In this document: positions 15,866 to 25,058 of the stretch, piece after piece
Layout: each line of letters begins with the position of its first letter
Numbering within the stretch: the first letter of the stretch is position 1
Assembly (NCBI GenBank): GCA_963842335.1
Contig: CAWJGF010000011.1
Coordinates: 224,948 to 288,947 of the forward strand
Length of the DNA stretch: 64,000 bases
Direction of reading: 5' to 3'
Source of the DNA: PALSA-600 sp963842335
GTDB lineage: Bacteria; Actinomycetota; Thermoleophilia; Gaiellales; Gaiellaceae
Notes under the pieces: model-generated
Told to the model about the DNA's origin: nothing
What the model saw: only the letters and a program-made list of their open reading frames with translations
Databases searched by the model: none
Position numbers and translations under genes: made by a program

Positions 15866-18447
15866 TCAGTCGGCAGAGTCGGGCTGCTCGCCGTCGGCGC
15901 CGTGTCGGCTCCATCACTCGCAGCTGGTTCGCCACTCGCCCCGTTCAGGGCTTCTGGCTCGAGCCCGGCCACAACCGCGTCGTCATCCGTCGCCTCGACC
16001 ACAGGCGCCAGTGACGAGACCTGCTCGCCCTCGCGCAGGCGCATGACGATCACGCCTTGGGTCGAGCGGCCCAGCCGCTTGACATCCTCGACGGGCATCT
16101 TGATCACGGTGCCGCCCGTGGAGATCAGCATCACCTGATAGCCGTCGCGGACGACGCGGGCGCCGGCGAGATGGCCGCGTGCTGCGGTGAGCTGCACGGT
16201 CTTGACGCCCATGCCGCCGCGGCCCTTCTTGGGGTAGTCGGAGACGCGGGTGCGCTTGCCGTAGCCGTTCTCGGTGATGACGAGTAGATCCGAGTCGTCG
16301 GCGGCGATGGCGACGGAGATCACCTCGTCGTCGCCGCGTAGGCGCATGCCCTGCACACCGGATGCGTCGCGGCCCATCGGGCGAACGTCGCCCTCCGAGA
16401 AGCGGATCGCCTGTCCGAGACGCGAGACCATCAGAACGTCGTCCTCGCCCGAGCTGTGGCGGACGCCGATCAGCTCGTCGCCTTCGCGCATCTTGATCGC
16501 GATGATCCCGTCGGCCTTCAGGTTCGTGTTGTACGCGCCGAGTTGGGTCTTCTTCACGACGCCCTTCTTCGTCGCGAAGAGGAGGAACTTCGCCTCCTCG
16601 AAGTTGCGCGTCTGCACGACCGCGCGCACGTTCTCGCCCTGGCGGAACGGCAGCAGGTTGACGATCGCGCGTCCCTTCGACTGCCTGGAGCCGAGGGGCA
16701 GCTCGTGCACCTTCAGGCGATAAACCTTGCCGACACTCGTGAAGAAGAGGATGTAATCGTGCGTCGAGGCGACGAAGAGATGCTCGATGTAGTCCTCGTC
16801 CTTGAGGTCCATCCCCATCACACCGATTCCGCCACGGCGCTGCTCGCGGTATGCGGTGACGGGCAGGCGCTTGATGTAGCCGGAACGGGTGATCGCGATC
16901 ACCATGTCCTCTTCCGCGATCAGATCCTCGAGCTCGAGCTCTTCCTCGGCCGCGACGATCTCGGTGCGCCGGTCGTCATGGCGCGAATAGATCCCGCGGA
17001 GCTCGAGCAGCTCCTCCTTGATCAGCGCGTCGATCTTCTCCTCGGAGCCGAGCAGATCGCGCAGCTCGGTGATGCGCTCCTGGATGTCCTTGAACTCGTT
17101 CTCGACGCCCTGGCGCTCGAGCGCTGTGAGGGCACGCAGGCGCAGCTCGAGGATCGCAACCGCCTGTACCTCGGAGAGCTCGAACTCGGCCATCAGGCCG
17201 GTCTTTGCAGCGTCGGTGTCCGCGGCGCCGCGGATGAGCGCGATCACCGCATCGAGATTGTCGAGCGCGATCAGGTAGCCCTGCAGGATGTGAGCGCGCT
17301 TCTCCTTCTGACGCAGTTCGTGCTTCGAGCGGCGCGTGACGATCTCGCGCTGGAAGTCGAGGTAGTGCGTCAGGAGCTCGAGCAGCGAGAGGGTGCGTGG
17401 TACGCCGTTCACGAGCGCGACCGTGTTGACGCCGAACGTCGACTGCAGCGGCGTGTGCTTGAAGAGCTTGTTCAGTGCGACCTGTGGGACGGCGTCACGC
17501 TTCAGCTCGACCTGGATGCGCATCCCCGACCGGTCGGAGTGGTCCTGCAGGTCCGAGATCTCGGTCAGGACCTTGTCGTTGACGAGCTCGGCGATCTTGG
17601 CGATCACGCCGCCGTCGCCGCCCTTCTTCACCCCGTAGGGAAGCTCGGTGATGATGATCGCGCTCTTGCCGCCGCGCAGCTCCTCGATGTGGGCGCGTGC
17701 GCGCATGACGACGCGGCCGCGGCCTGAGCGATACGCATCGCGAATGCCCGATCGGCCGACGATGATCGCGCCGGTCGGGAAGTCAGGGCCTTTCACGTGC
17801 TTCATCAGGTCCTCGACGTTCGCGGCGGGGTTGTCGATCAGCGTCACGATCGCGTCGACGACTTCGCCGAGGTTGTGCGGTGGGATGTTCGTCGCCATGC
17901 CGACGGCGATGCCGGCGCTGCCGTTCACGAGCAGGTTCGGGAAGCGCGCCGGCAGGACGAGCGGCTCGCGCTTCGACTCGTCGTAGTTCGGTCCGAACTC
18001 CACGGTGTCGGAGTCGAGCTCGCGCAGCATCTCCTCGGCGAGCTTCGCGAGACGGGCCTCCGTGTAGCGCATCGCGGCTGGTGGGTCGTCGTCGATCGAG
18101 CCGAAGTTCCCCTGGCCGTCGACCAGCGGGTAGCGCAGCGAGAACGGCTGCGCCATGCGCACGAGCGTGTCGTAGATCGATGCGTCGCCGTGCGGGTGGT
18201 GGTTGCCCATCACGTAGCCGACGATGTTCGCGCTCTTCACGTACGGCCGGCCGGGCCGGTTGCCGTTCGACCACATCGAGTAGAGAACGCGGCGGTGGAC
18301 CGGCTTCAAGCCGTCGCGGACGTCGGGCAGCGCGCGCGACACGATGACGTGCATCGCGTACCCGAGGAAGCTCGAGCGCATCTCCTGCTCGAGCTCCCTG
18401 GATTCAATCCGGCCGGGACCGAGCGCCCCTGTTTCCAACTCAGACAT
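15866..18447 (-). CDS. gyrA: DNA gyrase subunit A (apparent frameshift in the last residues)
   Basis: Breakage-reunion subunit of gyrase. Catalytic Tyr lies in AAMRYTEARLAK (about 120) and the gyrase-specific GyrA box is QRRGGIG, followed by the beta-pinwheel C-terminal domain. The quinolone pocket reads PHGDASIYDTL, with Ala where E. coli has Ser83, as in mycobacteria. As given, the frame runs on to 15544 through intergenic and MerR-like sequence. Adding one base between 15869 and 15913 yields an acidic tail ending GEQPDSAD and a stop at 15866, about 860 residues. That end is listed here. A sequencing error is the simplest reason. Confidence 0.92.
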
Positions 18448-18463
18448 TCGCCATCTCTTTCTA

Positions 18464-18487
18464 GACGTTTAGCGCGAGCTAAACGTC
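18464..18487 (-). promoter_or_regulatory. Perfect 10-bp stem, 4-nt loop hairpin between gyrB and gyrA
   Basis: GACGTTTAGC and GCTAAACGTC are exact reverse complements separated by four bases. The hairpin contains the gyrB stop codon and ends about 17 nt before the gyrA ATG. No T-tract follows, so it is not a terminator. It could stabilise the gyrB message, guide processing or tune gyrA translation. Confidence 0.6.
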
Positions 18488-20881
18488 AAGGAACTTGACG
18501 TCCTTCGCGTTCTGCTCGATGAAGAGCCGCCGTGGCTCGACCTGGTCGCCCATCAGCATCGAGAAGGCGCGGTCCGCCGCCGAGGCGTCTTCGACGTCCA
18601 CCCGCATCAGCAGGCGCTTCGCCGGATCCATCGTCGTCTCCCAGAGCTGCTCCGCGTTCATCTCGCCGAGGCCCTTGAAGCGCGAGACCTGAATTCCCTG
18701 CTTCGCCGCATCGAGGACGCGGTCACGCAGGATGTCGAACGTCTCGGCGACGACGGGCTCTTTGCCCACGAGCACGGTGAACGGCGGCGGGCCGAGCTGG
18801 TCGACGAGCTTCTGGTAGGCCGCGCGCAGCCCGTGGTACATCGGCGACGCGAGCAACTCGACCGGAACGGTGATGTTGCGGCCGGCGGACGTCTCGGTCT
18901 CGACGACCCGAACGCGAAACTCTTCGTCGGCATGGTCGAGCACCGAGAGTGCGTAGCCGTTCTCCGACATCGCGGCGATCGCGCGCGGCAGGTCGGCGGG
19001 CCCTTCGATCTTGTGCTCGACAAGGCGGTGCAGGATCATGAGCTCCGTCGCAGCCGCACCGAAGTCGGAGCGCAACCGGGCGTAGTACCCCTCGTACTGC
19101 TGCAGGTCCTTCGTGAAGCGGTTCCACTTCGCCTCCGACAGCTTCACGACGGTGCCGTCGCGCGAGGTGATCTCGACGTTCGGAATGCGCTCGCGCGCGA
19201 GCAGGTCTTCGAGTTGCGCGTCCTTCTCGAAGTAGAACTCCTGGCTCCCCAGCTTCACCTTGTAGAGCGGCGGCACGGCGATGTAGATGTGCCCCTGCTC
19301 GATCAGATCCGGCATCTGCCGGTAGAGGAACGTCAGGATCAGCGTGCGAATGTGTGAGCCATCGACGTCGGCGTCCGTCATCACGATCACGCGGTGATAG
19401 CGGAGCTTCTCGAGGTCGAACTCGTCGCCGAGCCCGGTGCCGATCGCCGTGATCATCGCCTGGATCTCGTTGTTCGAGAGCACCTTGTTGATGCGGTTCT
19501 TCTCGGAGTTGATGATCTTGCCGCGCAGGGGCAGGATCGCCTGATAGGTGCGGTCGCGGCCCATCTTCGCCGAGCCGCCGGCGGAGTCGCCCTCGACGAT
19601 GAAGAGCTCCGCGGCGGTCGGATCCTTGATCGAGCAGTCGGCGAGCTTGCCCGGCAGCGACATCGACTCGAGCGCCGACTTACGACGCGTCAGCTCGCGG
19701 GCCTTGCGCGCGGCCTGGCGGGCGCGCTGCGCTGCGATCGCCTTGCTGACGATCTGGCGCGCGTCCGTCGGGTTCTCCTCGAAGAACTCGGAAAGCTTTT
19801 GGTTGACCGACGTCGAGACGAGACCGCTCACCCAAGGGTTGCCGAGCTTCGTCTTCGTCTGTCCCTCGAACTGGGGGTCCTGCAGCTTCACGGAGATGAC
19901 GGCAGCGAGACCTTCGCGCACGTCCTCGCCCTCGAGGTTGTCCTCCTTCTCCTTCAGCAGTCCCTTCTCGCGAGCGTACTTGTTGATCGTCGAGGTCAGC
20001 GCCGAGCGGAAGCCCGAGAGATGCGAGCCGCCTTCGTGAGTGTTGACGTTGTTCGCAAACGTGAACACCGACTCCTGGTAGGAGGAGTTCCATTGCATCG
20101 CGACCTCGACCTCGCCCTGGTCGGTGGCACTCGCGAAGTACACGATGTGGCGGTGCACGACGTCCTTCGACTCGTTCACGTAGCCGACGAAGTCCCTGAT
20201 GCCCCCCTCGTAGTGGAATTCGACCGGGGCGCCGCCGTCGGCGCGCTCGTCGGTGAAGGTCACTTTCAGGCCGCGGGTCAGGAACGCGGTCTCGCGGAAG
20301 CGTGAGAGCAGCGTGGTCGCGTCGTAGACGGACTCGTCGAAGATCTCCGCGTCGGCGAGGAACGAGATCGTGGTGCCGGTCTCCTTCGTCTCGCCGATCA
20401 CTTCCATCGGCCCTTGCGGCACGCCGCGGGTGAACGCCTGCCGGTAGACCTTGCCGTCCGGCGCCTCGACAGTCGCGACGAGCCACTCGGAGAGCGCGTT
20501 CACAACAGACAGGCCGACGCCGTGCAGCCCGCCGGAGACCTTGTACCCGTCACCGCCGAACTTGCCGCCCGAGTGCAGCTTCGTCAGCACGATCTCGAGC
20601 GCCGAGGTGCCCGTCCCTTCGATCTCGTCCACCGGGATCCCGCGCCCACGGTCGGTGATCGTGATCGAGTTGTCGGGGTGGATCGTGATCGCGGCCGAGT
20701 CGTTGTAGCCGGCGAGCGCCTCGTCGACCGCGTTGTCGACGATCTCGTAGACGAGGTGATGGAGGCCCCGGAGGCCGGTCGAGCCGATGTACATTCCGGG
20801 GCGCAGACGGACCGGCTCGAGACCTTCGAGCACGGTGATGTCCTTGGCCGAGTACCCGGCCTTTGCGGTTGTCTTCGCCAT
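18479..20881 (-). CDS. gyrB: DNA gyrase subunit B
   Basis: ATPase subunit of gyrase, 800 residues. The GHKL ATP site has EIVDNAVDEALAG, DRGRGIPVD and GGLHGVGLSVVNALS. The TOPRIM metal site has EGDSAGGSA and DADVDGSHIRTL. The C-terminal QVSRFKGLGEMNAEQLWETT motif is intact. At 800 residues it has the extra domain (about 560-700) inserted in the TOPRIM region, as in E. coli, whereas most actinobacterial GyrB are about 675-690. The ATG is preceded almost directly by a terminator-like hairpin and has no Shine-Dalgarno. gyrA follows 31 nt downstream. Confidence 0.96.
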   Translation of the reverse strand: MAKTTAKAGYSAKDITVLEGLEPVRLRPGMYIGSTGLRGLHHLVYEIVDNAVDEALAGYNDSAAITIHPDNSITITDRGRGIPVDEIEGTGTSALEIVLTKLHSGGKFGGDGYKVSGGLHGVGLSVVNALSEWLVATVEAPDGKVYRQAFTRGVPQGPMEVIGETKETGTTISFLADAEIFDESVYDATTLLSRFRETAFLTRGLKVTFTDERADGGAPVEFHYEGGIRDFVGYVNESKDVVHRHIVYFASATDQGEVEVAMQWNSSYQESVFTFANNVNTHEGGSHLSGFRSALTSTINKYAREKGLLKEKEDNLEGEDVREGLAAVISVKLQDPQFEGQTKTKLGNPWVSGLVSTSVNQKLSEFFEENPTDARQIVSKAIAAQRARQAARKARELTRRKSALESMSLPGKLADCSIKDPTAAELFIVEGDSAGGSAKMGRDRTYQAILPLRGKIINSEKNRINKVLSNNEIQAMITAIGTGLGDEFDLEKLRYHRVIVMTDADVDGSHIRTLILTFLYRQMPDLIEQGHIYIAVPPLYKVKLGSQEFYFEKDAQLEDLLARERIPNVEITSRDGTVVKLSEAKWNRFTKDLQQYEGYYARLRSDFGAAATELMILHRLVEHKIEGPADLPRAIAAMSENGYALSVLDHADEEFRVRVVETETSAGRNITVPVELLASPMYHGLRAAYQKLVDQLGPPPFTVLVGKEPVVAETFDILRDRVLDAAKQGIQVSRFKGLGEMNAEQLWETTMDPAKRLLMRVDVEDASAADRAFSMLMGDQVEPRRLFIEQNAKDVKFLDV

Positions 20882-20884
20882 ACG

Positions 20885-20919
20885 TAAGAAAAGCCTGCAA
20901 AACGACGGTTTTGCGAGGC
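20885..20919 (-). terminator. Rho-independent-type terminator or attenuator just upstream of gyrB
   Basis: On the minus strand GCCT-c-GCAAAAC (20919-20908) pairs with GTTTTGCAGGC (20903-20893) around a CGTC loop, giving about 11 bp with one bulge, followed at once by TTTTCTT. It lies between the dciA stop and the gyrB ATG. It could end dciA-recF transcription or act as an attenuator for gyrB, because the only room for a gyrB promoter (TACACT, about 20932-20927) is upstream of it. Confidence 0.65.
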
Positions 20920-20931
20920 CCTGTCAGTGTA

Positions 20932-21363
20932 TCAGATCTCGGGGTTGGAACGCCCCCGCGCGAGGCTGAAACTGACCGCTTTTTGCACACTTTCGCGCAG
21001 CTTTTCGTCCTCGATCGAGGAGGCGATCGCATGGGCCAACTCCTCCTCCTCCGGCGTCACCACGAGGGGCGTCGCAGGACGCGGTTCAGCTGCCGGTTCC
21101 GGCAGCGGTCCCGGTGCGAACCGAAGCTTCGCCACACCCAGCCGCGCAGCGATCTCGGCTGCCTGCTGGCCGAGCTCGAACGCCCACACCGAATCGGTCG
21201 TCGCGGCGTGGACGGTGCCGTCGCGGGCGATGCGCGCCGGCCAGGCGTTCCGCGCGATCGACTCGCCGACCGCCGCGGGCCAGCGGGCGACAAGCTCCGC
21301 CATCCCAGCCTGCGGACCGTGCCGCGAGAGCTCGCCGCGGATCTCGCTACCGAGCGGATCCAC
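20932..21363 (-). CDS. dciA: DciA-like protein (DUF721)
   Basis: About 143 residues. DciA-type proteins help load the replicative helicase in bacteria lacking DnaC or DnaI; the actinobacterial homologue sits between recF and gyrB, exactly as here. The domain runs from EIRGELSRHGPQAGMAELVA through WPAAVGESIARNAWPARI to DSVWAFELGQQAAEIAARLG. A charged, probably flexible C-terminus follows (VTPEEEELAHAIASSIEDEK). I chose the GTG at 21363, inside the last codons of recF, giving a 17-nt overlap. The longer reading to 21621 is a shadow of recF. Confidence 0.8.
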   Translation of the reverse strand: MDPLGSEIRGELSRHGPQAGMAELVARWPAAVGESIARNAWPARIARDGTVHAATTDSVWAFELGQQAAEIAARLGVAKLRFAPGPLPEPAAEPRPATPLVVTPEEEELAHAIASSIEDEKLRESVQKAVSFSLARGRSNPEI

Positions 21364-22390
21364 TCTCCACCTCCACGAGCTGGGACGGCTCTGCGGGCAG
21401 CGCAGAACGGTGCGTCGCGGTGATGACGGTCTGCCCCATGCCCGCGACGCGCGCGGCGAGAACCTCGCGCCGGCCGAGGTCGAGCTCCGACAGGACATCA
21501 TCGAGCAGCAGCAGCGGCGGCGTCGGCAGCAGCTCTGCTTCGGCGAGCAGGAGCGAGAGCACGGCAAGCCTCTGTTCACCCTGCGAGCCGAACTGACGCA
21601 GGTCCCGCTCGCCGCTTGCAATCAGGACGTCGTCGAGATGCGGGCCGAGGCCGGTCGCGCCCCGCTCGAGGTCGCGAGAAAGCCGAGCGTCGAGGTCCTC
21701 GGCGGTCGGTGCGGCCGACTCGTAGCCGAGTCGTGCCTCCGCAAGCCCCAGCTCGCCGGCTCGGGCGGCGAAGCCCGGGGCGAGCGATTCGAGCATCGCG
21801 CGCCGCTCCGCGACGAGAGCTGCTCCGAGCGCGGCGATCCGTTCCGTCCACGGCGCGAGCGAGTCGCGGCCCGCAAGGCCGAGTTGCACACGACGCAGCG
21901 CGGCGTTCCGCTGTGCGAGCGTCGCGAGATATTCCTGGGGCACGCCGGCGCGCGCGGGGGCGAGTCGTGCGAGGACGCGGTCGAAGTACGCTCGCCGGGC
22001 TGCGGGGCCGCCCTTCACGACCGCGAGCCTGTCCGGCGTGAAGACGAGCGTCGCCACCTCGCGGCGGAGCGACTCGGCCGACTGAAGTGGTGCGCCGTTC
22101 AACCGCAACTCGCGTGCCTGGCCCTCACGGAGCGTCAGCGAGAGCTCGATCGACGAGGCTCCTCTGGCCCCGGTCACGACAACCCGGGCCGCCGTCTCAC
22201 CGAAACGAATCAACTGCGCGTCCTGCCGCGTGCGTGGGGAGAATCCCTGCGTGGCGAGGTGCAATGACTCCAGCAGGTTCGTCTTGCCGACACCGTTTCG
22301 GCCGACGACGAGCACGAGTCCCGGCTCGAGCGGCAGATCGAGCGACGCGTACGAGCGGTAGTTGCGGAGCGTGACCTGCCGGACGACCAG
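21347..22390 (-). CDS. recF: DNA replication and repair protein RecF (probable CTG start)
   Basis: SMC-like ATPase that helps load RecA at gaps. Walker A is GRNGVGKTNLLES, the ABC signature region lies around LRQFGSQGEQRLAVLSLLLA, and Walker B is LLLDDVLSELD. Homology demands about 25 more residues before the first standard start (GTG at 22315). They are encoded as VVRQVTLRNYRSYASL, preceded by a CTG at 22390 that immediately follows an in-frame TAA. That CTG falls exactly at the E. coli RecF Met1 position, so I take it as the start, giving 347 residues. It is 18 nt after dnaN. Confidence 0.9.
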   Translation of the reverse strand: MVVRQVTLRNYRSYASLDLPLEPGLVLVVGRNGVGKTNLLESLHLATQGFSPRTRQDAQLIRFGETAARVVVTGARGASSIELSLTLREGQARELRLNGAPLQSAESLRREVATLVFTPDRLAVVKGGPAARRAYFDRVLARLAPARAGVPQEYLATLAQRNAALRRVQLGLAGRDSLAPWTERIAALGAALVAERRAMLESLAPGFAARAGELGLAEARLGYESAAPTAEDLDARLSRDLERGATGLGPHLDDVLIASGERDLRQFGSQGEQRLAVLSLLLAEAELLPTPPLLLLDDVLSELDLGRREVLAARVAGMGQTVITATHRSALPAEPSQLVEVESGSAR

Positions 22391-22408
22391 TTAGAGGCCC
22401 GTCGACCG

Positions 22409-23539
22409 CTAGCCCGCGAGCCGGATCGGCATGATCAGGTAGACGTAATCGTCGGAGTCGCCTTCCAACACGGCCGGGCGAAGCGGGCTGATCAGCTTGA
22501 ACTTGATCGAGTCCGAGTCGACCGATTCGAGGCCGTCGCGCAGGAACTCCGCGTTGAACCCGATCTCCATCGCCTCACCGCTGTAGGGCGCAGGCAGCGA
22601 CTCACGCGCCTCGCCGACGTCCTGCGTGACGGCGGAGACGGTCAGCTCGCCATCGGCGAAGCGGAGCCGCAGGGGCGAGTTGCGCTGTGCCATCAGCGAG
22701 ACGCGGCGCACGACTTCGAGCAGCTCATCGCGTGGGAGCACGAGCTCGTGGTCGAACTGCTCCGGCAACAGCTGGCGGTAGTTCGGGAACTGGCCGTCGA
22801 TGCGGCGGGTCGTCAGCCAGGTGCCGTCGGCACCGAAGACGACGTGGTTCTCCTGCAGGCCGAGCTGCAGTTCGTCGGTTGCAGCAGCGATGCGCGCAAG
22901 CTCCTGCAGCGCGCGCGCCGGGATGATCGCCTCGAGATCCGGAAGCGTCCCGTCGACCGGGGTCTCCTTCACGGCGAGCCGATACGAGTCGGTGGCCGCC
23001 ATCACGATCTTGCCCGGCTCGAACCGCACGAGGATCCCGGTCAGCACCGGCCGGCTCTCGTCACGCGAGGCGCTGCGGCCGACCCGCGCGACGGTCTCGA
23101 TCAGCGCGTCGCGATCGACTGTGTGGAGCGACGACAGCTCGATCTCCGGCAGCCGCGGAAAGTCCTCGGCCGAGTACGTGTGCAGGCGGTAGTTCGCTCC
23201 GCCCGAAGCGACGACGACGACCGCCTCCTCGGGTTTGTGCTCGATCGTGACGTCGCTGTCGGGAAGCGAACGCGAGATGTCGAGCAGCAGACGCCCGGGC
23301 ACGACGACGCTGCCCTCTCCTTCAACGGTGCACTCGAGCTCGGTGCGCAGCGAGACCTCCATGTCCGTGGCGGCGAGGTGCAGCCGCCCGTCCTGCGCGC
23401 GCAGCTGAATGCCGCCGAGAACGAGCACGGCCGTGCGCGACGAAACGCCGCGAGCGACGATCGCCAGGCGGCTTGCCAACTCGTCCTTCGGGACGGTAAT
23501 CCTCAGGCCGGTGCCCACTACGATTTCTGAGTCAATCAT
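22409..23539 (-). CDS. dnaN: DNA polymerase III beta sliding clamp
   Basis: Ring-shaped processivity clamp of the replicative polymerase, 376 residues with three similar domains. Recognisable pieces are GGIQLRAQDGRLHLAATDME in domain 1, VGRSASRDESRPVLTGILV in domain 2, and the C-terminal YVYLIMPIRLAG, the family hallmark. The ATG at 23539 follows a GAGG about 10 nt upstream in an AT-rich leader. Order dnaA-dnaN-recF-dciA-gyrB-gyrA is classical. About 130 bp separate it from dnaA. Confidence 0.96.
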   Translation of the reverse strand: MIDSEIVVGTGLRITVPKDELASRLAIVARGVSSRTAVLVLGGIQLRAQDGRLHLAATDMEVSLRTELECTVEGEGSVVVPGRLLLDISRSLPDSDVTIEHKPEEAVVVVASGGANYRLHTYSAEDFPRLPEIELSSLHTVDRDALIETVARVGRSASRDESRPVLTGILVRFEPGKIVMAATDSYRLAVKETPVDGTLPDLEAIIPARALQELARIAAATDELQLGLQENHVVFGADGTWLTTRRIDGQFPNYRQLLPEQFDHELVLPRDELLEVVRRVSLMAQRNSPLRLRFADGELTVSAVTQDVGEARESLPAPYSGEAMEIGFNAEFLRDGLESVDSDSIKFKLISPLRPAVLEGDSDDYVYLIMPIRLAG

Positions 23540-23669
23540 TTAAATAAAACCTCGTTGTAGTGATAAGCCCTGTGGAAGGCGGGAAAACCCCTTCGAGGGA
23601 CGGTCACCAGTCATTTTCCCTGTGGGGGCGGACGGGGGACAACTCGGGGTCGTGCACAGGCCCATGGCG
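23540..23669 (-). other. dnaA-dnaN intergenic region
   Basis: About 130 bp without a gene. It starts with an AT-rich patch next to dnaN (TTTAAATAAAA) and has a weak 4-bp hairpin with loop TCG (23589-23599). CCTTCCACA and similar TCCACA-like words match the DnaA box only 6 of 9, so the main origin is more likely upstream of dnaA. Confidence 0.5.
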
Positions 23670-25058
23670 CTACCGGACCTGACGGACGCGGGCTGTGAGT
23701 TCCTGGACGAGGTTGTACACAGACCTGTCCTCGCGAATCAGACGTGCGATTTTGGATGTCGCGTGGATGACGGTCGTGTGATCGCGACCCCCGAATTCCT
23801 TGCCGATCTTCGGCAGCGACGAGTCGGTGAGCTCGCGTGAGAGGTACATCGCGACCTGCCGCGGGTACACGATGTTCTGCGAGCGCCGCTCGCCCGTCAG
23901 CTCGGCGTGCGTGACGCCGAACCGCTCGCAGATGAGCTCCTGAATCCGCTCGATGGAGATCTGCGTCCCCTCGCCTTGCGGGAACGAGTCCTTGAGGACG
24001 TCCTGGGCGAGCTCCACCGAGAGCGCCCGGCCAGTGAGCGACGAGAACGCGACGACACGCGTGAGCGCTCCCTCGAGCTCGCGAATGTTCGTCGAGATCC
24101 GCGATGCGATGAACGTGAGGATCTCCGGGTCGCGGATCTCGATCTGATCGCTCTTCACCTTCTTGCGGAGGATCGCGATGCGCGTCTCGAGGTCAGGCGG
24201 CTGGATGTCGGTGATCAGCCCCCACTCGAATCGCGAGCGCAGGCGCTCCTCGAGGGTCGAGATCTCGCGGGGCGGACGGTCGCTCGACATGATGATCTGC
24301 CGGCCGGCCTCGTAGAGCGAGTTGAACGTATGGAAGAACTCCTCCTGGATCCGCTCCTTGTGCTCGAAGAACTGCACATCGTCGATCAGCAGGACGTCAT
24401 AGGTGCGGTACCGGTGCTTGAACCCTTCGATCCGCTTGTCGCGGAGGCTGTTGATGAAGTCGTTCATGAACGTCTCAGAGGTCACATACCGGCAGGTGAG
24501 CCCGCCGCCGTGATCGGTGACGAAGTTCGCGACCGCGTGCAGAAGGTGCGTCTTGCCGAGACCGGTATGGCCGTAGATGAAGAGCGGGTTGTAGGCCTGC
24601 GCCGGCGCTTCGGCCACAGCGAGTGCCGCCGCATGCGCGAAACGGTTCGACGAGCCGATCACGAACGAGTCGAAGGTGTATTTCGGGTTGATCCCGACCG
24701 CTTCTGCCCGCGGCACGATCTCGATCGGGAGCGGACGCACGGCGGACGGCAGCGCCGAGACCTCCGCAGTCGGCGAAGGCGTGGCGGCGGGAGGCAGTTC
24801 GGCGACCTGGAGTCGGACGCGGAGCGAATCGCCGCTCGAATCGCGCACTGCCGCACGGATCAGGTCGAGGAAATGCCCCTCGATCCACTCGCGCGTGAAG
24901 TCATTCGGGCACACGATCGCGAACGTGTCGTTCTCGATCGACGCTCCGGTCACCTCACCGAACCAGGTCTGGAAGGTGGTGTCGTTGAGCGCTCCGCGGA
25001 GCCGAGCCGAGACGTCGTTCCAGAGGCCTTCCGCCGTCAGCTCGATTTGACGCTCCAC
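23670..25058 (-). CDS. dnaA: Chromosomal replication initiator DnaA
   Basis: Origin-binding AAA+ initiator, about 462 residues. Domain I ends near residue 85 and a short Pro/Ala-rich linker follows (about 88-120). The AAA+ domain has Walker A GHTGLGKTHLLHA (about 163) and Walker B DVLLIDDVQFF, with the sensor SSDRPPREI. The C-terminal DNA-binding domain has VYPRQVAMYLSRELT and the signature GGRDHTTVIHA. I chose the GTG at 25058 because AAGGAGA lies 10-11 nt upstream. An ATG at 25103 would add 15 residues. The reading to 25385 crosses the origin and is rejected. Confidence 0.95.
   Translation of the reverse strand: MERQIELTAEGLWNDVSARLRGALNDTTFQTWFGEVTGASIENDTFAIVCPNDFTREWIEGHFLDLIRAAVRDSSGDSLRVRLQVAELPPAATPSPTAEVSALPSAVRPLPIEIVPRAEAVGINPKYTFDSFVIGSSNRFAHAAALAVAEAPAQAYNPLFIYGHTGLGKTHLLHAVANFVTDHGGGLTCRYVTSETFMNDFINSLRDKRIEGFKHRYRTYDVLLIDDVQFFEHKERIQEEFFHTFNSLYEAGRQIIMSSDRPPREISTLEERLRSRFEWGLITDIQPPDLETRIAILRKKVKSDQIEIRDPEILTFIASRISTNIRELEGALTRVVAFSSLTGRALSVELAQDVLKDSFPQGEGTQISIERIQELICERFGVTHAELTGERRSQNIVYPRQVAMYLSRELTDSSLPKIGKEFGGRDHTTVIHATSKIARLIREDRSVYNLVQELTARVRQVR

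Noticed and set aside
16456..17727. Long plus-strand reading of 423 codons inside gyrA
   Set aside because: It lies antisense to gyrA, has low-complexity Arg/Asp/Val-rich residues typical of GC-rich shadow frames, and shows no family motif.
23589..23599. Terminator after dnaA
   Set aside because: The stem has only 4 bp; too weak to call even though a short T-run follows on the minus strand.
23540..23669. dnaA-dnaN gap as the main oriC
   Set aside because: Only weak 6-of-9 DnaA box matches are present; the region between dnaA and rpmH has perfect and near-perfect boxes and coincides with the switch in gene direction.
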